From the IMG/VR virus record IMGVR_UViG_3300005914_000111, positions 1 to 22,938 of that record: a DNA stretch of 22,938 bases; one strand, written 5' to 3'. Source of the DNA: a virus. Below are positions 7,596 through 16,100 of this stretch, piece after piece. The notes below the pieces were generated by a model, which worked only from the letters and a program-made list of their open reading frames with translations, was not told the DNA's origin and searched no databases. How positions within the stretch are numbered: position 1 is the first letter of the stretch; each line of letters starts with the position of its first letter. The position numbers were made by a program, and so were the translations under genes.

Positions 7596-8263
7596 CTTGT
7601 AGGTTGTCCATAGTAGAAATGAGTTATTGTAAACTTACCACTGCTACCATTATCTTGTTGATTAAATTTTAACGCATTAGATTTATGTAAAAACATTGAT
7701 GGAAACAAAACTGCTCTATTATGTTTTAGTTTAATTGTTGTATTTGATTCTTCAAACTCTAAATCACCACCTTCAAATGATTTTGGTTCTTTTACAAACC
7801 AAATTAAATTTGTCCAATGATAAGAGTCATGGTGAGAATTGTAGTAATCACTATTATTATAATATGATACAAAAGAAGTAATAGCATTTGATGAAAAAAA
7901 TGATCTACCATAATGACCACAATCATTTATCTTATGATGTAATTCTAACATCTTTTGTTTATATGTACAATTTAAGATATTAGATTGGTTTCTACTTTCA
8001 TCTCTATAAATCTTGTCTAGGTAATATCTATTATGTTTTCCTTTAGACTCTCCATTAGCCTCTTTGGCTACAATACCATCTTCAGCTTTGTCAATTGGAT
8101 TACTAGCATAATATTCTAATTCTTTCCAAATACCTTGTTCTTCTTCAGGTGTATACCAGTTGTCTACCAGAACAAATGGAAACATTGGATTATCTTTTAT
8201 TGTTCTTATTTCCCAACTTTGTTTAATATCTTTTATATCATCTTTAAAATTAATACTAATCAT
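7592..8263 (-). CDS. 2OG-Fe(II) oxygenase, HxD type with Lys for 2OG
   Basis: A 223-aa dioxygenase. The motif is SHHDSYHWTNLIWF (143-156), with H144 and D146 as the proximal pair. It is followed by FEGGDLEFEE (163-172), AVLFPSMFLHKS (184-195) with H193 as distal ligand, and GKFTITHFYYG, in which K210 stands where Arg usually holds 2-oxoglutarate. The N-terminal half (FVLVDNWYTPEEEQGIWKELEYY) resembles the 'd.fls.eec..i..el' lead-in of P4H-like enzymes. It overlaps the previous gene by 8 nt and the next by 4 nt, so all are probably made together. It is a different subfamily from its neighbours by motif. Confidence 0.87.
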   Translation of the reverse strand: MISINFKDDIKDIKQSWEIRTIKDNPMFPFVLVDNWYTPEEEQGIWKELEYYASNPIDKAEDGIVAKEANGESKGKHNRYYLDKIYRDESRNQSNILNCTYKQKMLELHHKINDCGHYGRSFFSSNAITSFVSYYNNSDYYNSHHDSYHWTNLIWFVKEPKSFEGGDLEFEESNTTIKLKHNRAVLFPSMFLHKSNALKFNQQDNGSSGKFTITHFYYGQPTR

Positions 8264-8978
8264 AAACTATTTTATCAGTTTTCTTTTTATCATGTTCAAG
8301 TGTATATTTTTTCTTTAGAGTAAATATGTCTTTTGGTAATCCTATAAAAGGTCTTTTATCATAAGTTATATTGTTCTTACCTTCTCTCTCATTATAGTGT
8401 AGAAAGACTTGAGCGTGATTATTAGCAGGTAAAGGTTCTCTCCAATGTTCTACTTCACACCCTCTATATATTATCAAATCTCCTGGACTTAAATGTACTG
8501 CTGCTCCTGGAGTACCAATATCTCCATCTTTAGGACCAACAAACATAGGCCAATTCCAGTTTTTTTCTTTTAAGTTTTCATTGTCATAACCTAAACACAT
8601 TGTAGTTGATATTTCACAACTAGGTCTATCTTTATGTCTAGTTAATTCTGTTCCTTTTGTATAAAGTCTATGATATGAATAAGTAGGAGTTAGTTTTAAT
8701 CCACAAGCATGTTCTATTTTATGAGTTATTAAAATCATTAATGTATCAAAAAACATATCCCCATATTTACTAAAATCACCTGGCGCTTGCTTATCTGTAA
8801 ATGTACCCCATACTTCTTTATCATAATTACCATAACCCAACTGTTCATCTAATAGAGTTAATCTTGTACATTCAAATTTAACATAGTTATAGCAAAAAGT
8901 TGCCATATCTTTATCAATTACTTTTTCTAATTTAACCCAACCATGTTCTTTAAAAAATTCTGCTGCTGATGTATTCAT
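8256..8978 (-). CDS. 2OG-Fe(II) oxygenase, HxD type
   Basis: A 240-aa dioxygenase starting MNTSAAEFFKEHGWVKLEKVID, a phytanoyl-CoA-hydroxylase-like opening ('f.e.Gyv.l...i'). The iron site is LTRHKDRPSCEISTTMCLGYD, with H115 and D117. The distal histidine is H178 in GDLIIYRGCEVEHWREPL. A WNWPMFVGP insert separates them. I chose the ATG at 8978, 4 nt after the upstream stop, over a GTG at 9002 that would overlap the upstream gene by 20 nt; neither has a good ribosome-binding site. The lysine-rich tail (LKKKYTLEHDKKKTDK) is unusual and may be surface or nucleic-acid facing. The substrate is unknown. Confidence 0.86.
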   Translation of the reverse strand: MNTSAAEFFKEHGWVKLEKVIDKDMATFCYNYVKFECTRLTLLDEQLGYGNYDKEVWGTFTDKQAPGDFSKYGDMFFDTLMILITHKIEHACGLKLTPTYSYHRLYTKGTELTRHKDRPSCEISTTMCLGYDNENLKEKNWNWPMFVGPKDGDIGTPGAAVHLSPGDLIIYRGCEVEHWREPLPANNHAQVFLHYNEREGKNNITYDKRPFIGLPKDIFTLKKKYTLEHDKKKTDKIVYD

Positions 8979-8982
8979 AATT

Positions 8983-9750
8983 TTATCTAAATGGTTTACC
9001 ACATAGCCATAATACTAATGAATATCTGGTACCTCTTGTTATAGGTGTGACTTGATGATATGTAAAAGATGGAAAAAATATTATAGAACCTTGAGGTCTT
9101 ATCTCTATACACTCATGGAATCTTTTTCCTCCAGCATGTGGACCAAAATCAAATTTTAAATTACCACCATCGTAAGATCCTGCCTCATTCAAATTAATTG
9201 TCATAGATATTTTTCTAACTTTACCTACTAAATTTTCATTGGGTGTGTAAGTTGGTGGCCACTTACCGTCTTTATCAGTTGGTGTGACACCTGGTACATA
9301 TCTTTTATATGCTCTATGATTACAACCACCGCCGTCTGAATGCCAACCATAAAACTGATTTAATCCATACTTTGTAAATTGTATATCTTCACCAAAATCT
9401 ATATCATACTTCCAGCCAGATTTTTCATTAGCTTCTATTAAGTATGGCCATATCAAATCATAAACCCATTGGTCATTAAACCAAGAAGTTTCACTATCTC
9501 TTACATATGAGTGTTTTTCAGTATCTTCAACACCAGTTTCTTTATAGAGTTGCTCGTGCGTCTTATCGCCTAATGGAATCCCACCAGAATCATCACCTTG
9601 TTTGTGATTATTGCCTAATGTAGTGGCTGCTGTAGATAAGCCTTTTGACTTTTTATTAATGAGTAAGGATTCACCATAATCAATAATTTTTTTACATTGA
9701 TCAGGCGAAAGTGCGCTTTTAAAAAAGTAATATGAATTACTAGGTTGCAT
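8983..9750 (-). CDS. 2OG-Fe(II) oxygenase, prolyl-4-hydroxylase-like
   Basis: A 255-aa enzyme with the clearest P4H/PKHD layout of the cassette. The lead-in is YYFFKSALSPDQCKKIIDYGE. Then comes IQFTKYGLNQFYGWHSDGG (H137 and D139), a Lys/Pro-rich loop (VPGVTPTDKDGKWPPTYTP), KISMTINLN, YDGGNLKFDFG and GSIIFFPSFTYHQVTPITRGTRYSLVLWL. H232 is the distal ligand and R242 the 2-oxoglutarate contact, 10 residues later as usual. It is the first oxygenase of the cassette, 26 nt after the 128-aa gene. Such enzymes hydroxylate protein side chains in cells; the phage target is unknown. Confidence 0.9.
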   Translation of the reverse strand: MQPSNSYYFFKSALSPDQCKKIIDYGESLLINKKSKGLSTAATTLGNNHKQGDDSGGIPLGDKTHEQLYKETGVEDTEKHSYVRDSETSWFNDQWVYDLIWPYLIEANEKSGWKYDIDFGEDIQFTKYGLNQFYGWHSDGGGCNHRAYKRYVPGVTPTDKDGKWPPTYTPNENLVGKVRKISMTINLNEAGSYDGGNLKFDFGPHAGGKRFHECIEIRPQGSIIFFPSFTYHQVTPITRGTRYSLVLWLCGKPFR

Positions 9751-9776
9751 AATATAATATACTTATATAAAATAAT

Positions 9777-10163
9777 TTATTGCTTTTTCAATTTGCTTTT
9801 GTTATAGTTTTCTACTATTTTTTTAACAACAAAATCACCCAGTTCAGCATCTACTGTATATCCATATATAGGTACTCTTATTTTACCTTCTGGTTTACTT
9901 ACCAATCTATGACCTTGTAAATGTGATTGAAAGTTTGGTATGTTTTTTGTACATTGTATCCACATATTTTGAGATAAGTCTATCTCTGGATAATCTGTTA
10001 TTTGATATTTAAGTTTTAATTGTTCACAAAACATATCCAAAGGTATCTCTTTGTTAGTTTGTAAATCTCTAATTAATTCTTTTATAACTCTTTTGAAATT
10101 CTCGTCCGTCATCATATCTTTATTAAATACGATTTCTTTTTCTGAATTATTATCACTTGTCAT
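9777..10163 (-). CDS. Unknown 128-aa protein heading the oxygenase cassette
   Basis: I do not recognise this protein. It is polar and highly charged, with no signal peptide or membrane segment. It has an acidic N-terminus (MTSDNNSEKEIVF), a helical stretch (DENFKRVIKELIRDLQ), a middle with MWIQCTKNIPNFQSHLQGHR and a C-terminal GYTVDAELGDFVVKKIVENYNKSKLKKQ. It is the first gene after a terminator and an exact late promoter, with a good ribosome-binding site (AAAAGGAG), and leads directly into four oxygenases. An accessory or substrate-delivery role is an inference from position only. Confidence 0.75.
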   Translation of the reverse strand: MTSDNNSEKEIVFNKDMMTDENFKRVIKELIRDLQTNKEIPLDMFCEQLKLKYQITDYPEIDLSQNMWIQCTKNIPNFQSHLQGHRLVSKPEGKIRVPIYGYTVDAELGDFVVKKIVENYNKSKLKKQ

Positions 10164-10194
10164 TGTTATTCACTCCTTTTAATTATTCACTATC

Positions 10195-10202
10195 TATTTA
10201 TA
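10195..10202 (-). promoter_or_regulatory. T4-type late promoter (TATAAATA) for the oxygenase cassette
   Basis: Exact octamer on the minus strand, 31 nt upstream of the 128-aa gene start and just downstream (in transcription) of the terminator at 10209-10235. It starts a new transcript for the 128-aa gene and the four oxygenase genes. Confidence 0.72.
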
Positions 10203-10208
10203 TGATAC

Positions 10209-10235
10209 AAAAAAGGCGTCCTAAGACGCCTCTTT
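10209..10235 (-). terminator. Rho-independent terminator after the glycine-rich gene
   Basis: Perfect 7-bp stem, arms 10214-10220 and 10225-10231 (AGGCGTC/GACGCCT), with a 4-nt loop, followed on the minus strand by a run of six T. It begins about 16 nt after the stop of the 505-aa glycine-rich gene. It is the only clear terminator in the window. Confidence 0.88.
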
Positions 10236-10246
10236 ATAAATTTGTA

Positions 10247-11764
10247 TTATGCTTTGATGATAACTACGCCAGATCCACCTGTTGATCTAGGGTTATCAGC
10301 AGGACCAGTTGCTTGAGGTCTTCCAGCACCACCAGAACCTCTACTATCTAATCCATCAGCTGGAAAATCTACAGTTGGCGCAGGGTTTGGACCACCGCCT
10401 CCTGTACCACCAGCACCACTAGCACTTCCACCACCACCAGCGTATATTACTGAAGTTGTTCCGTCTGATACTGTGTAAGCTCTTCCATCTCCACCGGTTC
10501 CACTAGAACCAGGTGTACCTGCAGTACCAGCGCCACCGCCGCCGCCGCCACTTGATCCACCGTTGTTTCCGAAGCCATAAGCTCCTGATTGACCTGGTTG
10601 AGTAGGTTGAGTTGCTATACCAGCTGGTCCTTGTAGACCTCTACCTGATTGTCCACCACCACTTCCGGAACCTCCCGCTGTACCTGGTTGATAACCGATA
10701 ATGTAAAATCCTTGTTTACCAACACCACCACCTTTAGCAGTTAATGTTCCAAATACTGAATCTTGTCCATCTGTAAATTCACCACCGCCACCGACTGTGA
10801 CTGGCATTGTTGCACCTGGTGTCACTGTGAAACCTGGAACGAATATTAATCCACCGGCTCCACCGCCACCATTATTTCCGTGTACTGCTGGGTCTGCACC
10901 TGCTGGACGATTACCGGGATAACCCCTTGACCCTCCGCCACCAGCAACTACTAGTACATCTACTGCAGTTGTTCCTGTTGGTACAACATAGTCTGCGGAT
11001 GCAGTTAATGTTGTAAAACTTGGACCAACGACTGTAATAGAAAAATCTCTAAATGAAATGTTTGAGTTTGCGTCTGTTGCTTTTAATCTAAAGTTGTAAA
11101 TTACATCTGAAGTAGGTAAAGTACCCGTCACAGAACCGCCGATAGTCGCTTGACCATTATCTCCAGCTGTTAATGTCATTCCTGGTGGAAAAGAACCTGA
11201 TTCTAATTCAAAAGCAGGATCACTTCCTGACTCTGGGTCAAAAGCTTCTACAACAAAACTTCCTGATGCTCTACAAGAACCTAATGAACCTGCAGTTGTC
11301 ACAAATGTTGGAGCTCCATCAACATTAATTTGATTTTCTAAAACAAGTGTTAAACCTGTACCGTTTGTGACTGATATATCATAAGGTTCGTTAGCGTTTA
11401 AAAAGTTTGATTTAGCAGCAACACAAGTTAATTGTGTTAAGCTATCAATTGACACAGAGTTAAATACTACATTTGCTCCACCATTAGTAATTAGTTTTGC
11501 TGTTGTACCTGCATTAAATCCTGTACCTGTGACAGTAAAAGCTTGAGTTCCACTACCATCACCTCTTGCTACTGAAGTAGGAGATATGCCTGTGACAGTT
11601 GGTGCTTGAATACCAATGCTTGCTGTGTTAGTTTGTCTTAATTGATTTAAACTTGTATCGTAAATTAATACTTTATCATCTGTAGCTACTGATGCTTGTG
11701 GATTTACAGTATGCCCAGATACTACAGTTTGATTTAAATTTGATTGTCTTATTTTTCCCGCCAT
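10247..11764 (-). CDS. Glycine-rich adhesin-like tail protein (IPT + Ig + poly-Gly domains)
   Basis: A 505-aa protein with three regions. Residues about 55-148 form an IPT/TIG-type beta-sandwich (PTVTGISPTSVARGDG..FTVTGTGFNAGTTAKLI). Residues 150-248 form an Ig/cadherin-like domain (FPPGMTLT, YNFRLKATDANSN). Residues 250-505 are a glycine-rich domain starting TTLTASADYVVPTGTTAVDVLVVAGGGGS, with many GGGG runs, 'YAGGGGS', and the end GGSGVVIIKA. This last domain is common in phage fibre tips. Glycine-rich poly-Gly-II sandwiches form the host-binding tip of Salmonella phage S16 gp38, so receptor binding is plausible. Local GC is raised by Gly/Pro codons. A terminator follows. Proline- and glycine-rich stretches make it one candidate substrate for the neighbouring hydroxylase-like enzymes (inference). 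Confidence 0.87.
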   Translation of the reverse strand: MAGKIRQSNLNQTVVSGHTVNPQASVATDDKVLIYDTSLNQLRQTNTASIGIQAPTVTGISPTSVARGDGSGTQAFTVTGTGFNAGTTAKLITNGGANVVFNSVSIDSLTQLTCVAAKSNFLNANEPYDISVTNGTGLTLVLENQINVDGAPTFVTTAGSLGSCRASGSFVVEAFDPESGSDPAFELESGSFPPGMTLTAGDNGQATIGGSVTGTLPTSDVIYNFRLKATDANSNISFRDFSITVVGPSFTTLTASADYVVPTGTTAVDVLVVAGGGGSRGYPGNRPAGADPAVHGNNGGGGAGGLIFVPGFTVTPGATMPVTVGGGGEFTDGQDSVFGTLTAKGGGVGKQGFYIIGYQPGTAGGSGSGGGQSGRGLQGPAGIATQPTQPGQSGAYGFGNNGGSSGGGGGGAGTAGTPGSSGTGGDGRAYTVSDGTTSVIYAGGGGSASGAGGTGGGGPNPAPTVDFPADGLDSRGSGGAGRPQATGPADNPRSTGGSGVVIIKA

Positions 11765-11773
11765 AATTTCTCC

Positions 11774-12016
11774 CTATACCGGCATTTCTCTAACGATTAA
11801 ATCGTCTGATGGTGCTGGTGCAACTACCATTGTTAAAGTTGTTCCTGATATTGAATAATCAGCTGATTTAGATTGTGTCACTCCATTAAGTGTGACAATA
11901 GTCTTATCTTCAGTCATGCCTTGTGTGACAGTGAAAGTTTTTGTAGACCCATCGGCTGTCATCGCTCTTACTTTAATCTCTGTAGGATTATCTTTACCAT
12001 TTATATATCTTACCAT
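11774..12016 (-). CDS. 80-aa single beta-module virion protein
   Basis: An 80-aa protein that is almost entirely one copy of the module shared in this window: ADGSTKTFTVTQGMTEDKT, then IVTLNGVTQSKSADYSISGT, then TLTMVVAPAPSDDLIVREMPV. The same 'GDGST..FT...NGV...DYxISGTTLT...AP' pattern ends the 505-aa protein at 21248-22765 and occurs in the 2089-aa protein. It lies 9 nt before the glycine-rich gene, with AAGG before the start. The likely role is a small virion or fibre-junction protein; function is not known. Confidence 0.8.
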   Translation of the reverse strand: MVRYINGKDNPTEIKVRAMTADGSTKTFTVTQGMTEDKTIVTLNGVTQSKSADYSISGTTLTMVVAPAPSDDLIVREMPV

Positions 12017-12049
12017 TTTGTCTACCTTATTATAATTCTTATTGTGTTA

Positions 12050-12418
12050 TTACACATCTTCTAAAACTGAACATACTACATCAATTGAAGAACCTGCTGA
12101 AGCTTCAGCTCTTAAAACATCGGCATTTGTACCATCGTTTATTAGAACTATCTTATTACCTTGCATTATTTCAACTGTTGTATTACCTGGAACTTTTAAT
12201 CCGTTAACGATATAAGAATCGTTTGAACCATCTTCATTATCTAAAAATAGTCCTACTGTTCTCTCTGCTGCGTTTTTATTACAAACAGATATACCTATTA
12301 CGATACTTTCTAAAGCTGATGAACCAGCACCTGCTGGGACACTATAAATTGCGTCTCCTGAAGCACCTGTTCCTGTTCCGACATTCGGTTTTGCGAATCT
12401 TTTAAAATCGTTAGCCAT
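12050..12418 (-). CDS. Small virion structural protein (MANDFKRF family)
   Basis: A 122-aa beta-rich protein. The opening MANDFKRFAKPNVGTG, the middle YSVPAGAGSSALESIVIGISVCNKNAAERTVGLFL, then LKVPGNTTVEIMQGNKIVLINDGTNADVLRAEASAGSSIDVVCSVLE follow a pattern frequent in marine T4-like phages ('Y.VPag...viig..laN....tV.v......y...ap.PaG.t.......KivL..gD.lkv..s...s.d...SvlE'). Such proteins are found with tail-fibre genes. An exact late promoter lies 25 nt upstream. The function is presumed structural. Confidence 0.82.
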   Translation of the reverse strand: MANDFKRFAKPNVGTGTGASGDAIYSVPAGAGSSALESIVIGISVCNKNAAERTVGLFLDNEDGSNDSYIVNGLKVPGNTTVEIMQGNKIVLINDGTNADVLRAEASAGSSIDVVCSVLEDV

Positions 12419-12443
12419 TGTTTTTTTTATCCTTATTCTTTTA

Positions 12444-12451
12444 TATTTATA
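12444..12451 (-). promoter_or_regulatory. T4-type late promoter (TATAAATA) for the 122-aa virion gene
   Basis: Exact octamer on the minus strand, 25 nt upstream of the ATG at 12418, in an 81-nt intergenic gap that holds nothing else except an AT-only hairpin at 12484-12502. Confidence 0.7.
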
Positions 12452-12499
12452 TAGTTTTAAATCTTAATACTAACTTTTTTTAGTAATAAAACCGTTTTA

Positions 12500-12928
12500 T
12501 TATCCTAATGCTATCGCTTGTGCGATTGCGAAAGGTTGAGTTGCCACTGATGTACTATTAATAGTCATTGTAGCTGCCTCTATATTACCAGTAGCTGTGA
12601 CACTACCTATGCCAAGACTTGTAATACCTGATAGTGTATTATCTAAAGATACAGTCAATGTATCTGTTGCACTTACAACAGCATTTATATTATTAGACCC
12701 CACCACATTTAAGGTATCTCCACCAGAAATAGCTTGTGTAGTAGAAGACGAATCTCTCAAAGTAAATGAAGATGTTGCTCCAAAAGCTTCATTGATAGCA
12801 CTTACTAAACTAGATTTATCACTAGTATTTAGACTAGTTAAATCTCCTACATCTGTACCCGCTAACGAGTTAAATGTAGTACGAAAAGTATTTAGTGTAT
12901 CTGTTGTTGCTACTGATCTTATTGCCAT
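12500..12928 (-). CDS. Short fibre-like protein with FAIAQAIALG C-terminus
   Basis: A 142-aa protein. The N-terminus MAIRSVATTDTLNTFRTTFNSLAGTDVGDLTSL..SDKSSLVSAINEAF is the widespread marine-phage fibre start ('MAIRdi..tDTle.wR...N.la..vGdl..L...dk..iv.AiNE'). It is followed by beta repeats (FTLRDSSSTTQAISGGDTL, SATDTLTVSLDNTLSGITSL, SVTATGNIEAATMTI). It ends in QPFAIAQAIALG, nearly identical to the end of the 259-aa protein at 4290-5069. It is short for a fibre, so it may be a trimeric tip or adaptor. It begins 1 nt after the 73-aa gene. Confidence 0.8.
   Translation of the reverse strand: MAIRSVATTDTLNTFRTTFNSLAGTDVGDLTSLNTSDKSSLVSAINEAFGATSSFTLRDSSSTTQAISGGDTLNVVGSNNINAVVSATDTLTVSLDNTLSGITSLGIGSVTATGNIEAATMTINSTSVATQPFAIAQAIALG
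12503..12538 (-). repeat. Shared C-terminal tag QPFAIAQAIALG, copy 2
   Basis: Last 12 codons of the 142-aa fibre-like gene; 11 of 12 residues are identical to copy 1 at 4293-4328. Confidence 0.8.
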
Positions 12929-12929
12929 C

Positions 12930-13151
12930 TTATTGCTTTACAACTCCTTTTATCAAATCTTTAATTTCTCTTAATTCTGCCTTTAGATTATTTATCTCTA
13001 TTACAACGCCTCTTATTTCATCACCTTGTTTTTCTCTTGCATTAACTCTCGCCATATATAACGAATATTCGTTTTGATTAGTATTGATGATACCATTTGA
13101 TCTTGTATCTCTTACTAAACTTTCAAATCCTTCTACTTTTACTTTTGCCAT
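12930..13151 (-). CDS. Conserved small protein with C-terminal coiled coil
   Basis: A 73-aa protein. The N-terminus MAKVKVEGFESLVRDTRSNGIINTNQNEYSLYMARVNAREKQ matches the small marine T4-like proteins of form 'MakvevEg...LvRD..tgaIin.d..ay..yk.....k'. The C-terminus is a short amphipathic helix (IEINNLKAELREIKDLIKGV), probably a coiled coil that oligomerises. It lies 1 nt downstream of the 2089-aa gene and 1 nt upstream of the 142-aa fibre gene. It may be a tail assembly or linker protein. Function is unproven. Confidence 0.82.
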   Translation of the reverse strand: MAKVKVEGFESLVRDTRSNGIINTNQNEYSLYMARVNAREKQGDEIRGVVIEINNLKAELREIKDLIKGVVKQ

Positions 13152-13152
13152 A

Positions 13153-16100
13153 TTATAACGCCAATGCTATTGTTCTAAAGTCTTTTAATCTTGCTGGTAG
13201 AGATGATACTGTACCATTTATAACTATCTTAATTTGAAAAGATGTAAATTCAGGTAAATCTTTTTTACTAAATTTGTAATCTTTAAAATCTACATCTAAT
13301 ACTACATCACCATTTGACGGATCAACAGTGACATCTGAAGTACCATCTATATTGAATGGAGTAAATTCTATATCTTCTATTCTTCTTGTTTCCTCACCAC
13401 CTGATAATCTAAAGAAACATTTAATAGATGAACTTGATCTTACACTAGCAGCTAATCTAACATCTAACGCAGTTGAAGCATTAGCTAAGTTAATTGGTTT
13501 TGTTATATAAGAACCTGAAGAAGAACCACCTTCTATTGCTGTGTCATCTTCGTAATCTACTGTATTTGTAATTTTTGCTATAACTTTTGAACCACTTGCT
13601 GGTGCAACACCCATAGTTAAAGTTGTACCTGAAACTGTAAAGTCGTCAACTGGTTGTAATTTTTTACCATCTTTTTTAATTGATAGAATATGAACACTAC
13701 TTGGTGTACCAGATAATGTAAATGCAACTGTTGAACCATCTCCTGTAAATGTGCTTGTAGATGATATTGTAGGATTATTTAATCTATTTGTAATCGCAAA
13801 AGCATTTATTCTTTTTAAATCTATTACTGGCGATAAATTAGCATTTGTTGAACTCATTACAAAATTCATAACAATTGATTTAGAACCTGACATTTCATTT
13901 GTTTGGTTAATATCACTTGCAACTAGTTTTGGATTATCAAAGTAATAGTTATCACCTATTACAATATTTTCAGCAGCAGATGTTGCTTGTAAGCTAAACG
14001 CTGTTTCTGAACCGTGAACTGATCTACCTGTTGTAGTTCTTAAAGTAGCTGTTAAAGCAGTTGCTGGTTGTACTATATGACCAATTTGTGGCTGTAATAC
14101 ATCATACAATCTATTTTGTGTAGCTGTCACAGCTGTACCACCAACATCACCTGTTGCGTTTGCTGTACCAGCTGTTGTAATATCATAACTATCTAAAGTT
14201 ATGTTTGAAATACTTGTATATGTTCCATTAATCGCAGAATGAGCTATACCATTGTAAGTACCAGCAGGTATCCCAGCGATTATAACATTATCTGTTATAG
14301 AATGCATTCCATGATTTTTATGGAACACTCTTATTATACCAGTACCATTAAATGTTCTTAATGAATTGGTGTCTAAAGTTTTTACAGGTAGAGTAGCATT
14401 TGCTAATGTTAAAGTACCAGATGTAGTTGTATCAAATACAGCTTTTTTTAATTTGAACTTCATATCTTCCATTTGTTCAGGCGTCCAAGTACGATAGTTA
14501 GCAGATTTAAACAATACACCACTTGATGGTTGTTTAGATACTGTTCTATTTGTATCAAGTGCTTTTTCACCTAATCTTGCTATGTAAGCTGTGTAATCTG
14601 TTGAGTCTGAATATAATACTATACAATATTCAATACCTTCTTGTAAATAAACAGGACTATTAAAAGTAAATGTAGTTGCTGTAGAACCATCTGTACTTGT
14701 ATTTACAGAACCTGGATTTAAATATTTTTGTGCGAATGGTATAACTTTTTGTCCAGGATAGCCATTGATCATATTTCTTATTTCTGCTCTTACTGGAATT
14801 GTATCTGATTTAGTAGCAAAGAAAGCGTCTAAAGAAGTGATATATACACCATCTGTATCATCAATTATAAATGATTGCGCTAATGGATCGCCTCCACCAC
14901 CACGATTATTATTTTGAGGCTGTCTTACCGCAACAACTCTACTTGCTGTTCTAGTTGTAGTTTGAGAAGATGTGACTGATGTTCTCTGTATTGATGCTTC
15001 TCTTGTAGCAACAATAGCTTCTTGTGTTGTTTCTAATAAACCTTTAGCAGAATAATCACCTTCAGCTGATGTGGCAACATTTGTTCTATCTTCACTATTT
15101 GTAGATGAACTTGTTAATCTAAATATTCTTTTACCTGTTCTCCATTTAGGATTTGAAGTATTATTTGGATCAGGAATAGCAAATGAACCTTTTACATAAC
15201 CATTTGTATCTGTAATTAAATTTCCACCTAATGAACCTCCGTCAGGAGTAATATAAGCGGTAATTACTATGTTATCAAAATAACCATAAACTTTAGTATT
15301 TGGTCTTAAACCATAACCTTCAAAAGTTATTGTTCTACTTCTAATAAATGGTATAAAGTTAACTGACATAACTCTAGCACCTAAACTTTGTCTAACTGAT
15401 TGAGGTACTATTGTTGTTCTAATACCTGCTCTTGTTTGTACAACATCTCTACTTGTAGTTTGTACTAAAGAATTACCTTGCCAGCTATTACTTGATCTAG
15501 GATTACCTGACCATTGATCTTGCCATTCATTCCACTCAGTACCTACTGGTAATTCTTGTGAAGTATTACTTAATCCTAACTCTCTTGCTAAGTTATCAAA
15601 TGTACCATTAAGATTTACAACTAATTCAGGAGCAACTCTTGTTTCTTTCCATTCATCAACTGGTGGGTCCAATTCTACATTACCAATCCAATTAAATACT
15701 AAAAATGGATTTAAGTTTTCTGTTTTAGTAGCATATGGTTGTTCTAAATAAGTTGCTTCTGTATATGGTAAAGTAATTAGGTCACCTGTTTTAGCATAAT
15801 TAGCTGCTGTTCTATCAGCCGCTAATATAGAAGTTAAATCATCATCAACTTCTTCCATTTCAATAACATCTTCACTAAATGGGGTTCTTGCTTCACCTCT
15901 TGCTCTATCAATAGATAGTTTGTAATCATTGTTCCCTACATCACCAACATTGTGGCCTGTAAAGTTATCTACAACAAATCCATTTTTAAATCTATCAAAA
16001 CCATTTTCGTCTTGTATCTGTAAACTTTGAGCATCAGCTTCTAATAAAGAAAGTTGAGTATAGTATTCTATATTTTTAATTCTATTTTCTAAAGAGCCAA

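Noticed and set aside
8979-9002. GTG start at 9002 for the oxygenase ending at 8256
   Set aside because: Would overlap the upstream gene by 20 nt, while ATG 8978 lies 4 nt after its stop and begins the conserved-looking N-terminus.
10247-11764. Collagen-like Gly-X-Y protein
   Set aside because: Glycine runs are irregular with no sustained Gly-X-Y triplets. The pattern fits phage glycine-rich tip domains better.
12484-12502. Palindrome TAATAAAA/TTTTATTA as a terminator for the 142-aa gene
   Set aside because: Stem is A/T only and is followed on the minus strand by CTAAAAAAAG, not a T-run. Probably chance around the stop codon.
12597-12974. Plus-strand open frame of 125 codons
   Set aside because: Antisense to the 142-aa and 73-aa genes, which have recognisable conserved starts. 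No promoter or leader on the plus strand.
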